Part shown: one piece after another, positions 36,898 to 44,769 of the stretch
Numbering within the stretch: the first letter of the stretch is position 1
How the letters are laid out: the number at the start of each line of letters is the position of its first letter
Origin: Prevotella sp.
GTDB taxonomy: Bacteria; Bacteroidota; Bacteroidia; Bacteroidales; Bacteroidaceae
NCBI GenBank assembly: GCA_017410365.1
Contig: JAFQQY010000037.1
Location: 114,499 to 178,498, forward strand
Direction of reading: 5' to 3'
Length of the DNA stretch: 64,000 nt
Made by a program: the position numbers and the translations under genes
Notes under the pieces: model-generated
Databases searched by the model: none
Told to the model about the DNA's origin: nothing
Seen by the model: only the letters and a program-made list of their open reading frames with translations

Positions 36898-37369
36898 GTT
36901 TTCTTGTTTCCTTTTTTATCTTTTCTTCAAAAGAGCTATCGTTTAAATCTCCATTTTCATAATTAGCAATAATCCATACGCACCACGAGATTACCATACA
37001 AATAATTGGCAGTATGGATAATCTAAAAACATATGACACGATACTTATTCCTAAGGGGATAAGTATAAAAAAGAATATAGTAACTTCTATCAAGCTTACT
37101 TTCTTGTTCGTTTTGTTTGAACTTTGAAGTATGGGAATTGTAGAAGGTATTACTAAAGCTAAAGAGTAGGATATTATATTCTCTGTTATATTCCATGCTG
37201 GTGAATCTCGCATAAAAAAGTCAAAAACAGACAGAATTATACCTAATCCTCCTATAATTACAACCATTAGGACAAAGTGTAAAGTAAAACTTGTACACCA
37301 TGGTTTGCATAGCCTATGCCATAGCTCTTCAACTATGTTCATTTCTCTGGGATCAACTTTACAATTCAT
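36878..37369 (-). CDS. Four-helix membrane protein within the Dnd operon
   Basis: About 163 residues from ATG 37369, 4 bp after the stop of the dndE-ATPase gene; ATG 37408 would overlap that gene. Four hydrophobic segments can be seen: FVLMVVIIGGLGIILSVFDF, IISYSLALVIPSTIPIL, EVTIFFFILIPLGISIVSYV and PIICMVISWCVWIIA. A charged cytoplasmic-type tail ends the protein (KKETRKHGKDWN). I do not recognise a family. Its place between the ATPase and DGQHR genes suggests a membrane effector or anchor of the same system. Confidence 0.65.
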   Translation of the reverse strand: MNCKVDPREMNIVEELWHRLCKPWCTSFTLHFVLMVVIIGGLGIILSVFDFFMRDSPAWNITENIISYSLALVIPSTIPILQSSNKTNKKVSLIEVTIFFFILIPLGISIVSYVFRLSILPIICMVISWCVWIIANYENGDLNDSSFEEKIKKETRKHGKDWN

Positions 37370-37373
37370 ATGC

Positions 37374-38957
37374 CTATTTTTTTTCTTTCCAATATTGAGC
37401 AACATCAAACACTTCAGTTCTTGGATATTCTTTCATATTAGAAATCGCTTGGCCATTACAAAGTTTTTCCAAGTTTCTTATGGCAGTATTCCCATCTTTT
37501 ATAGTCAATCCCAAGAATTTATTGATTGCTTTGGTGTTTGCCATATCATTAATGGGTAGCAAGAAAGAAGTTTCACATTCCTGAGAAAAATCAAAGTTTG
37601 CGGTATTGTATTCTGCTATTCCTTGCGAAAGCAAGAATACTGATACACCATAAGAGCGTATCTTTCTAAGAATAACCTCTAATATCTCTAATGATTTTTT
37701 CTCGCGGAACAAATCGTGTGCCTCATCAATCATCAAGACATAACGCATTTCTCTATAATTGTCATTTACTTCGGTACTTCCCATGTTAGAGAAAACGTTG
37801 AAGATGTAATTGATAATGAGGAAAACAGAAGTGAAACGGACAGTACTATCCAGTTCTCCTGATAATGATAAATAGTAATTGTTATTCAAAAACGAACTTG
37901 GATTATTAATCTTTGAAGCAAATAGCTCGTATTCACTAAGACGGCCCATAATTTCTGTCAGCGTATCTCGATTGTCCCCAACTCGTTCAATAATGAGATC
38001 ATATACTTGTTTCAATGAAGGATAGTCGCCACTTGTTTGCTGAATAAAGGCCTCTTGTACAGCATCCTTCAAAGTTTGTTGCTGCTTCTTACCAATATTT
38101 GAATATTTGGCAATTATGTCAACAAACTTATTGATACCGACCAATTTGTTTCTATCATTGATATTATCAATAAACGAAAGGGGATTTAAAGGGAATGGAA
38201 CATCGGGGGCATTAATACAAGTAGTATGGGTCTCTGTAAAGAAATCTTCCATTTTTTTCCTGTCTTCCGCAGAAATGCCTTTAAAATCCAAGAATAGGAA
38301 GTTAACCTGTCCTTGCGTTTTAGTTACTAACTGGCGTAAGAACTCCAATGCAAATTGTGACTTTCCCGAACCAGACTTGCCCGCCACAGCAATGTGCTGA
38401 TTATTGTATATTTTCGTATTGTTAAAGCAGAATGTGATCGGCTCCTGTGTTTTGGGATTGTATCCTATCTTGATGTCTATCGGACCGGTGAAGGTCGTTT
38501 TGTTGATATGCTGGTTATTGTTCTTAACAGCATCAAGTGGAACGGGGACATCTTCGATAGCATCAATACCTTTTCCCAGATATTCAACTAAGAAATCAAA
38601 GAAAGTATATTGGGGACGATTCTCAAATAAATAGTTGATTTGTTCCAAACCATGGTCAATGTGAAGCTTAACATATTTAGGAATCAACTCATCATTTTTG
38701 TTTATTCCATACGCTTGACATATTAGTGCAACATAAAATTCTCGGTTAGCTGAGTCAAACAAGATATGTTCCTTATATTCCTTGCCTTGAGAATCGTAGA
38801 CATTAAATTCATTCTGCTTGAACCGTTTGCCAGTTGACAGAGAGAATCCCAACGCTACGCGTGCAATAATGTTCTCCTTTGCTCCACCCGGTAATTTCTG
38901 TGTAAGGTTGGAAACAATGGCCTGATTTGCTGCCGAAGTTTTTATATTTATCTGCAT
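37374..38957 (-). CDS. dndE: DndE-like domain fused to FtsK/HerA-type ATPase
   Basis: About 527 residues from ATG 38957, 1 bp after the dndD stop. Residues 1 to about 110 resemble DndE (PF08870): ENIIARVALGFSLSTGKRF, then FNVYDSQGKEYKEHILFD and REFYVALICQAYG. Residues about 160-527 are a FtsK/HerA-like motor with Walker A GKSGSGKS (193-200), Walker B YVLMIDEAHDLF and a following SVFLLSQG. Typical DndE is about 110-130 residues and binds nicked DNA; here it has gained an ATPase. The known restriction protein DndH/DptH is also HerA-like, so this fusion may combine modification and restriction roles. Confidence 0.75.
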   Translation of the reverse strand: MQINIKTSAANQAIVSNLTQKLPGGAKENIIARVALGFSLSTGKRFKQNEFNVYDSQGKEYKEHILFDSANREFYVALICQAYGINKNDELIPKYVKLHIDHGLEQINYLFENRPQYTFFDFLVEYLGKGIDAIEDVPVPLDAVKNNNQHINKTTFTGPIDIKIGYNPKTQEPITFCFNNTKIYNNQHIAVAGKSGSGKSQFALEFLRQLVTKTQGQVNFLFLDFKGISAEDRKKMEDFFTETHTTCINAPDVPFPLNPLSFIDNINDRNKLVGINKFVDIIAKYSNIGKKQQQTLKDAVQEAFIQQTSGDYPSLKQVYDLIIERVGDNRDTLTEIMGRLSEYELFASKINNPSSFLNNNYYLSLSGELDSTVRFTSVFLIINYIFNVFSNMGSTEVNDNYREMRYVLMIDEAHDLFREKKSLEILEVILRKIRSYGVSVFLLSQGIAEYNTANFDFSQECETSFLLPINDMANTKAINKFLGLTIKDGNTAIRNLEKLCNGQAISNMKEYPRTEVFDVAQYWKEKK

Positions 38958-38958
38958 A

Positions 38959-41046
38959 TTATTGTTGCTTATAATTGTCAAATAGTCTGTTCGGCTCAAC
39001 TTCCATGAAACGAGAGCCATTCTTTGTATTCTCGATCAGATATGTCTTCTTCACATATTTTTCTATCAAGCCATACTCATCTTCCGTTAACTCTTTCATC
39101 AAAAGTGGGAAGAGAATAACTTGCTTGGAAACATTGGGATAGAACTTTGTCAAAATGTTCTGACTGTGATTTATATCAAACTTTTGCATTGGACTGTCAA
39201 TAAAAACAGGGAAATCCAGTCCAGTTTCCTCCACCAATGCACCAAGCAGCGCAGAGGCAAACATTTGACGCTCACCCATAGATAAAATGCCTTTATCTAT
39301 TTTCCTGCCACTTGCATCAAATAGGTTGATGTCTACATCCTCCCCATTTCCTTGGATATCCACAACCACATGGTGAACCAAATCTTTTTTATGTAAAAAG
39401 CTTGTTAATTTTTCCTCTAGCCTTTTCTCTAAAGCTTTTTTCTTCTCGTCCTTAAAACGAAGAAGAAAATGCTGTATAGTTTGGATAAGAAGGGTGGCCT
39501 CTTCGTCTATGGCCTTGTTCTTTGCAGAAACATCAATTCGATCTGAAAGAATTTTCTTTTTTTGCTTTGCCGCCTTGATTTCATCTTTCTTCCGTTCTAT
39601 TTCGATATTCAAACGTGCAATTTCTTCTTGTAGTTTAGTGACCTCTCCTTCTTTTCCTTCTTTCTTTAGGCGCAGAGACTGAATGTAGTCACTTTCTGCA
39701 TTTTTTTCTGCTTCTCTGATTTTCTTCTCTATTGAATATAATTCTGCTTTTGCTTTGGAATACTTGTTGAAGAGTGATTCAAACGAAGTCTTACACTCCT
39801 TTATCTTCGTAAGAAGTCCAAGGAAATCATCATATTGTAAATCTGTAAAGTCGTGTAGTGTTTGAAACGACTCAAATTTCTCAACATCAATACTATTATA
39901 AAAATGTTTGAGGATTAAGCGCTTGATTTCTTTTTCATAAAAGTTTCTGACTTTTACATCAATAAAACCATTAAAAGAGTCACGAGCTTTATCGAGATCA
40001 TTCAATATTACATCTGTTTTTTCTTCTATACCTTCCAACTGCAATTTATTCTGACGGAATGTCTTTTCATCTTTTAGTTGTATTGAGACTTCCGAAAGAA
40101 CATTGCCTGCGAGGCCAAAAGGAATAAAATTATAAAGGTCCTTCAATCCATCCTGAGCTTCTGTAACTTCTTTCTGATATTGTTCCTGCTCGCCCTTCAA
40201 TTCATTAAGACGTTCAATGCTCATTAAGTCTCCTTCACGGATAAGTTTTTCTTGCAGTTCGTTACATTCGTATTTCAATAGCGATACTTTTTCTTGATAT
40301 TCTATGATATGACTATCACAGTCAGAAATGTATTCTTCGTCTGTTGCTATTGAAGCAAGCAATTCATTAAACTCCTTCTTGTCATGTGGTTGCGCTGCAT
40401 CTCTGCGATAGTCGTCTTGAAGTTTTTCTAGCTCATTTTTCAGCTCGGCATATTTCTGTATTCCTAACACTTGTGAATATGCCTGACTCAATTCTGCACG
40501 TTGCTTAGGAGTATTCACCTGAGCAAATGATACTATCTTTTCAGCATCAAAGAAGAAGAACTTTGCTATTTCTATAGGAAGGATATAGTCACGAATAAAC
40601 ATTTCCTCCTCGTCTTTATCACTGAACAAATCACTAACCTTACCATCTATGAGGATCTCCAACTCATCTGAGGTACTAGTGGCTCTGTCGTACGAACGGA
40701 CAATAGTTATCTCTGTGCAAGTGGTATTGGGTATCTCAACATTGGTAAATGTTACGGCAACTGAAAACCTCGTTTCACCATCTTGAGCAGCATAAGAGTT
40801 CAGACTGTTACCTATATATTTGCTATATGAACCCTTTTCGTCAATCTCTTTCTTGTAGAGTTCATCAACTTTCTCCATATTCTTGCCATAAAGACACCAT
40901 ACAAGAGACATCAAAAACGTTGTCTTACCATAACCATTATTACCGCTAACAATGATTATGTTCTGCTCGCCGTCTGGGGTTAAATCAATTCTATTTTTCC
41001 CTCGATAGATGCGAAAGTTATTCAGCTCAATAGACTTGATAATCAT
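38959..41046 (-). CDS. dndD: DndD, SMC-like ATPase of DNA phosphorothioation
   Basis: A 695-residue protein. The N-terminal MIIKSIELNNFRIYRGKNRI begins the SMC/RecF-type fold; Walker A is GNNGYGKTT (about 37-45). Residues about 190-560 are long coiled coils. The C-terminus has the ABC signature LSMGERQMFASALLGAL and Walker B FPVFIDSPMQKFD. DndD supplies ATPase activity to the DndCDE modification complex. The start overlaps the dndC stop (ATGA), showing translational coupling. Length matches the family (about 650-700). Confidence 0.9.
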   Translation of the reverse strand: MIIKSIELNNFRIYRGKNRIDLTPDGEQNIIIVSGNNGYGKTTFLMSLVWCLYGKNMEKVDELYKKEIDEKGSYSKYIGNSLNSYAAQDGETRFSVAVTFTNVEIPNTTCTEITIVRSYDRATSTSDELEILIDGKVSDLFSDKDEEEMFIRDYILPIEIAKFFFFDAEKIVSFAQVNTPKQRAELSQAYSQVLGIQKYAELKNELEKLQDDYRRDAAQPHDKKEFNELLASIATDEEYISDCDSHIIEYQEKVSLLKYECNELQEKLIREGDLMSIERLNELKGEQEQYQKEVTEAQDGLKDLYNFIPFGLAGNVLSEVSIQLKDEKTFRQNKLQLEGIEEKTDVILNDLDKARDSFNGFIDVKVRNFYEKEIKRLILKHFYNSIDVEKFESFQTLHDFTDLQYDDFLGLLTKIKECKTSFESLFNKYSKAKAELYSIEKKIREAEKNAESDYIQSLRLKKEGKEGEVTKLQEEIARLNIEIERKKDEIKAAKQKKKILSDRIDVSAKNKAIDEEATLLIQTIQHFLLRFKDEKKKALEKRLEEKLTSFLHKKDLVHHVVVDIQGNGEDVDINLFDASGRKIDKGILSMGERQMFASALLGALVEETGLDFPVFIDSPMQKFDINHSQNILTKFYPNVSKQVILFPLLMKELTEDEYGLIEKYVKKTYLIENTKNGSRFMEVEPNRLFDNYKQQ

Positions 41047-42380
41047 TGCTTCTTACTGTTTAAGAATTCTTTCAAACGTAACTCGATTTCATTTTTCAAA
41101 CCACGACGACGCTGCATCAGCGACTTACTTTTCTGGAGAAGCAGCAGCTGTTCAATCAGTTCGCCTTCGTCGGGATTATTCTTGCAGACCTCGCGCATAA
41201 GTTCTGCTTCTAACTTGTTCTTCTCGTTCTCTTCCATACTGAAAGACTCTTTATAAATTGAATTGTATATTTCTGACACCTGATAACCGAAGTTAAAGTC
41301 GCGGTACCAGTTCACTTGAATAGCAATCAGTTCTTGATCTGAAATCAGTTTAATTTTAGGGTCCCGTTGCTGTAACTCATGCTGAACTTCAAGTAATCGG
41401 CGAAGGATTTTTGCCCGATAACTGAAAATGTATGGCCCCATGTCGTTTACAGCGCGACGTCCATCACGACGGAATGGCATCCTGTTTTCTATCACATTTC
41501 GTTCGGAGTCCAATTCTATACGGAAATCGTAGAGGGGCTGCATCCACTCACGGCCATTTTTAATGAGCGAGCGCATCGATTTGTCGTCTTTGACAACTGT
41601 GCATATCCAACAGCCAAAGCGACTTTGACCGCAAGATCCGTGGCTCTTGTCTGTAACAACTGTGGGACATTCATAGTCATCAGCGCTGGCATCCAAATAG
41701 ATGTTAAAAAGTATCTTGTTGTCAAATCCCCAGGGGCAAGGTATGGCATTGATGATATACCAGACCTCTTCCAACATCAACTCCTTTATCGGGGCATATA
41801 CGTATGTATTATGCAATATTGTGTGGTGGGTCAGTCGCTGCCCATGTATTTCGTGTTTCTTTATGGATCTCGCACGAGTCGCACTCTCAGCTTTTCGTGT
41901 ACCAATTAAGATAATAGCCTCACCACATTCATCTACCTGTTCAGTGATGAATCGTGCTGTAGGCTTTATCTTCATCTTATCAGTACACCAACGGAAAGCA
42001 GTGTTTGGCACGGGATATCCCTTACCAATGACATTAACCCAAAATGAGTCTTCAAGTTTTGGCACCGTCTTTCGAACGAAAATTGGCAAATCTTCCTCAC
42101 GAGCCGTCTTTTCTATTTGAGATAATACATCATCAACATATGCGGATATGATTGGATTATCAACCATTGTGTCGTTACAAACCACATATATGGAGCGCCT
42201 AAGCTGAAATGGAACTATTTTTTCTTCTTTGATTTTCCTAAGAGCAAGCCAAACTAGTGTAAGTAATACCGTGGAATCCTTACCTCCGCTGAAACCAATA
42301 ATCCAGGGGCGGTCGGTCACATCAGCATACATATACTGGTCTAGAATCTCGTCTATTATGTATTCTATTCGTCTATTCAT
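41043..42380 (-). CDS. dndC: DndC, PAPS reductase-like sulfurtransferase
   Basis: A 445-residue protein with the PP-loop GFSGGKDSTVLL (about 29-40) of adenylating ATP pyrophosphatases. Cysteines for an iron-sulfur cluster are seen in SCGQSRFGCWICTVV (about 259-273), together with upstream Cys. GTRKAESATRARSI and RPWIIGFSGG are also DndC-like. It activates the DNA backbone for sulfur transfer. DndA, the cysteine desulfurase that would feed it, is not in the island; a host IscS-type enzyme must serve. It starts at TAATG with the regulator stop. Confidence 0.9.
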   Translation of the reverse strand: MNRRIEYIIDEILDQYMYADVTDRPWIIGFSGGKDSTVLLTLVWLALRKIKEEKIVPFQLRRSIYVVCNDTMVDNPIISAYVDDVLSQIEKTAREEDLPIFVRKTVPKLEDSFWVNVIGKGYPVPNTAFRWCTDKMKIKPTARFITEQVDECGEAIILIGTRKAESATRARSIKKHEIHGQRLTHHTILHNTYVYAPIKELMLEEVWYIINAIPCPWGFDNKILFNIYLDASADDYECPTVVTDKSHGSCGQSRFGCWICTVVKDDKSMRSLIKNGREWMQPLYDFRIELDSERNVIENRMPFRRDGRRAVNDMGPYIFSYRAKILRRLLEVQHELQQRDPKIKLISDQELIAIQVNWYRDFNFGYQVSEIYNSIYKESFSMEENEKNKLEAELMREVCKNNPDEGELIEQLLLLQKSKSLMQRRRGLKNEIELRLKEFLNSKKQ

Positions 42381-42607
42381 TAGTCATCCTTGTTCAAAGT
42401 ACTAACAAATTTTTTATTTAGCAACTCATCTATTTCAACGTTAAGTAACTTTGCTATTTTAAGATATGTCTCCATTGGAGGCTGACAAGCGTTGGTGCAC
42501 CACTTTGAAACCGTAGTAGGAGCGCAGCCAAGTTGCTCTGCCAACCATTTGTTCGTTCTCTTTTTCTCTACAAGCACCACTTTGATGCGATTTATTTCCT
42601 TGTCCAT
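42380..42607 (-). CDS. XRE-family regulator of the Dnd operon
   Basis: A 75-residue helix-turn-helix protein: NKWLAEQLGCAPTTVSKWCTN is the recognition part, followed by PPMETYLKIAKLLNVEIDELL. It is the first gene of the operon and its stop overlaps the dndC start by one base. It probably represses its own promoter; an inverted repeat next to the -7 box is a candidate operator. Confidence 0.85.
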   Translation of the reverse strand: MDKEINRIKVVLVEKKRTNKWLAEQLGCAPTTVSKWCTNACQPPMETYLKIAKLLNVEIDELLNKKFVSTLNKDD

Positions 42608-42633
42608 AATGGATAATAGATTATATATGGGTA

Positions 42634-42659
42634 CAAAGGTACTAATTTCCTTTGGAAAT
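42634..42659 (-). promoter_or_regulatory. Predicted promoter and operator of the Dnd operon
   Basis: TACCTTTG on the minus strand at 42634-42641 is a -7 box, 27 bp from the regulator start. Just upstream, ATTTCC-TTT-GGAAAT at 42645-42659 is a perfect 6-bp inverted repeat placed between -7 and -33, a good site for repression by the XRE protein. Confidence 0.6.
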
Positions 42660-42788
42660 CGGTTGTTTTTGCCGCTTTATTTTACTATTGAGTTCATCTT
42701 ATTAGCTTTTTTCTCACTTTATAGGCTCAAAAAGGCAGTTTAATCTATGAGTTTGCTATATTTGCGCAACATGACTAAACTTATTTTT

Positions 42789-42822
42789 CTTTCGCCAGAA
42801 CAATGATGTTTGCTGGCGAAAG
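42789..42822 (-). terminator. Hairpin downstream of the integrase remnant
   Basis: CTTTCGCCAG (42789-42798) pairs with 42813-42822. On the minus strand T-rich sequence follows, and a third copy of TTTCGCCAG lies at 42839-42847. It fits a terminator for the integrase gene. A TATATTTG box at 42757-42764 on the plus strand points toward it but leads only to an 11-codon frame. Confidence 0.55.
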
Positions 42823-42862
42823 GAAAATATATCTTCTCTTTTCGCCAGTAAATGAATCAATG

Positions 42863-43126
42863 CTATAGGTTGAGTGCTGGCAGGCTGTTGATGGCATCCT
42901 CCTTCAACTTATCAACGGCACGGGTGTATTTCTCGGTGTGCTTCAAACCGCTGTGGCCGAGTAGGCTGGCAACGGTCTTGATGTTGGCACCGTTGTTGAG
43001 AATGTTCACGGCGAAGGAGTGGCGAGCGCAGTGCCAGCTGATGTGCTTGTCAATGCCGGCACGTTTAACCCATCGCTTGACGGACTTACAGCAGCTTTCG
43101 TATGATGGGAGGTTGAAAACGAGGTT
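42863..43126 (-). pseudogene. C-terminal remnant of a tyrosine recombinase (integrase)
   Basis: The open frame encodes about 87 residues and ends in TAG 42863-42865. It holds the catalytic HCARHSFAVNILNN (His-x-x-Arg), LLGHSGLKHTEKYTR with the His and nucleophile Tyr, and the tail DKLKEDAINSLPALNL. The first catalytic Arg and the whole N-terminal part are missing; the match ends within a few bases of attR. This is typical of Bacteroidales element integrases. The upstream half has probably been deleted by recombination. Confidence 0.85.
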
Positions 43127-43187
43127 CCGGCTCTGGGTACTGAAAAAACCTCTTAATCTTTCGATTAGGAGGTTTTTCTTTTTTGGG
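43127..43187. repeat. attR: second copy of the 61-bp repeat
   Basis: Identical to 33024-33084, including the last 10 bases of the tRNA body, the discriminator region and the terminator hairpin. The bases before it (GAGGTT) belong to the integrase remnant and those after it to host sequence. Confidence 0.9.
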
Positions 43188-43204
43188 TGCTTCAGATGAA
43201 TTAA

Positions 43205-43320
43205 GTAGTCAGGAGTTGTCTTCGGGAGTTCAGGAGTGTAGGAGTTCAGACAATAGATTCAGATGCAACCAACTCGTCAACTTATCAACTCGTCAACTTA
43301 TCAACTCATATACTCATATA
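43205..43320. repeat. Composite 8-bp repeats with the AGACAATAG motif
   Basis: Units GGAGTTCA/GGAGTGTA end in AGACAATAG (43247-43255), followed by TCAACTCG/TCAACTTA octamers (43268-43308). The same order of two modules is seen inside the GH2 gene, and the first module is in the LOG gene. Confidence 0.8.
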
Positions 43321-44055
43321 CTACTCCATCACCATCACACGCATTTCGATGTCGTCAACGGGGCGGTCGCCACGAGCTGTGGCAGCCTGCTGTATCATCT
43401 CTACAACATCCATACCCTCTTCTACCTCGCCAAACACAGTGTATTGTCCGTCAAGATGTGGAGTGCCGCCAACGGTTGAGTAGATAGCGCGCTGCTCGTC
43501 GGTCATGCCTGCCCCTTGCACCTTTACCTGTGCCTCTGCCTCAGCAGCCAATTTCTCCTGCAGTTCCTGAAGTCCTGCACGGTTACGCTCACGACGCATC
43601 TGCATTATCTCGTCGTGATGCTCCTTTGCCAATGCGTTGAACACCGTCTGCATCTGCTGCATCTCCATCTGCTTTGAGAACTGACGAAGCTGTCCTTCGT
43701 TATATACTTGTCCCCAAACGATGTAGAACTGCGAACCGCTGCTACGTCGCTCTGGGTTCACCTCGTCGCCTTGGCGTGCAGCTGCCAGTGCCCCCCGCTT
43801 ATGATATAGTCCGCTCTTTATCTCAGCCTCAATGGTATAGTCGGGACCTCCCACACCGAGCATCTTTCCTGCCGGTGCACCCTTTGAATCTGGGTCACCG
43901 CCCTGAATCATGAAATCCTTAATAACACGATGAAACAGTGTTCCGTCATAATAGCCCTCCTTTGCGAGTTTCACGAAGTTGTCGCGATGCAGCGGAGTTT
44001 CGTCGTATAGGCGCACGGTGATGTCGCCAAATGTTGTCTGAATCCTTACTTTCAT
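43321..44055 (-). CDS. Cyclophilin-type peptidyl-prolyl isomerase with a helical insertion
   Basis: About 244 residues. Cyclophilin motifs: IQTTFGDITVRLYDETPLH, GTLFHRVIKDFMIQGGDP, SSGSQFYIVWG and GQYTVFGEVEEGMDVV. Between the SQFYI strand and the final part sits an insertion of about 70 residues with a charged helical, coiled-coil-like sequence (KQMEMQQMQTVFNALAKEHH and EIMQMRRERNRA). No signal peptide, so cytoplasmic. The ATG at 44061 is an alternative start two codons earlier. Confidence 0.9.
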   Translation of the reverse strand: MKVRIQTTFGDITVRLYDETPLHRDNFVKLAKEGYYDGTLFHRVIKDFMIQGGDPDSKGAPAGKMLGVGGPDYTIEAEIKSGLYHKRGALAAARQGDEVNPERRSSGSQFYIVWGQVYNEGQLRQFSKQMEMQQMQTVFNALAKEHHDEIMQMRRERNRAGLQELQEKLAAEAEAQVKVQGAGMTDEQRAIYSTVGGTPHLDGQYTVFGEVEEGMDVVEMIQQAATARGDRPVDDIEMRVMVME

Positions 44056-44182
44056 AGTCATAAAATATTAACTGAATGCAAAAATAGAGAAAATTATTGA
44101 GAAGAGCGCATTGACAGTCAAGAAAAACACCACGCTATTTGTGTCGGAGTAAGGAAGAAATAGAAAGAAGGAGAAAATATAA

Positions 44183-44668
44183 TCAGTAGTTCTCAAGAAT
44201 GCGTCTGAGGTTTTCGCGCTCCCTCTCTTTCTTCGACATTCTTTTTCTTTTGGGAAACAGTTTTTCGAGTACTCCAAAAATATTTATGCCGATAGTCATA
44301 GCACCCGACTGATTACGCTGAAAACTCTTTGTTGCCTCAAGCCTGTTGTCTATAGGCATCATGTTTTTAGGCATCGTTATCTTGAAAGCTATCTGCTGTT
44401 GCCTGATGCTATCGTTTGGCTTAACCATTTTCTTGAAATCAGGTTCAATAGGTTTTAGCACTTCCCCCTCTGCACTCTTATCAGCAATGGGCATATTGCG
44501 CACCCACTCCTCGAAGGCACGTTCTATCGAATCAACTCTTGCCCTCTCCATTTCCAGTTTTCGGGAATCACCCTTTCTTGCAGTAAGTGTGTCCGCCTCC
44601 TTTGTCTGTCCGAAAGCAAGAGAAGGAATTATGAGCAATGCTGTAATAGCCAATAGATGCAAAAACAT
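44183..44668 (-). CDS. Secreted hypothetical protein
   Basis: A 161-residue protein with a signal peptide (LLAITALLIIPSLAFGQ). The body is charged and partly helical (RKLEMERARVDSIERAFEEW) and ends in a very basic tail (LFPKRKRMSKKERERENLRRI). I do not recognise the family. It lies between the cyclophilin and the aminopeptidase genes in the same orientation. Confidence 0.65.
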   Translation of the reverse strand: MFLHLLAITALLIIPSLAFGQTKEADTLTARKGDSRKLEMERARVDSIERAFEEWVRNMPIADKSAEGEVLKPIEPDFKKMVKPNDSIRQQQIAFKITMPKNMMPIDNRLEATKSFQRNQSGAMTIGINIFGVLEKLFPKRKRMSKKERERENLRRILENY

Positions 44669-44769
44669 TTTGCAAAATTACTCATCTCCTTCTCCCCCCT
44701 ATGTTAACGTTCTATTAAACAATCTTGTATTTTGTTTAATGTAACTATTCTTTGATTATTTTAAAGGCT

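Larger units (their letters stand above)
33024..43187. mobile_element. 10.1-kb genomic island in tRNA-Leu carrying a Dnd defence operon
   Basis: The region is bounded by perfect 61-bp direct repeats, the left one in the tRNA-Leu 3' end. It holds a remnant tyrosine integrase at the right end and eight genes, all on the minus strand: XRE regulator, dndC, dndD, dndE-ATPase, membrane protein, DGQHR protein, TIR protein and AlbA_2 ATPase. The middle part (34.8-38 kb) looks AT-richer than the flanks. With the integrase cut, the island is probably no longer self-mobile. Confidence 0.85.

Noticed and set aside
42757-42800. A gene driven by the TATATTTG box on the plus strand
   Set aside because: Only an 11-codon frame follows before a stop, and the region then forms the integrase terminator hairpin.
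42380-42860. A dndA (cysteine desulfurase) gene near dndC
   Set aside because: No PLP-enzyme frame exists in the island; sulfur must come from a host enzyme.
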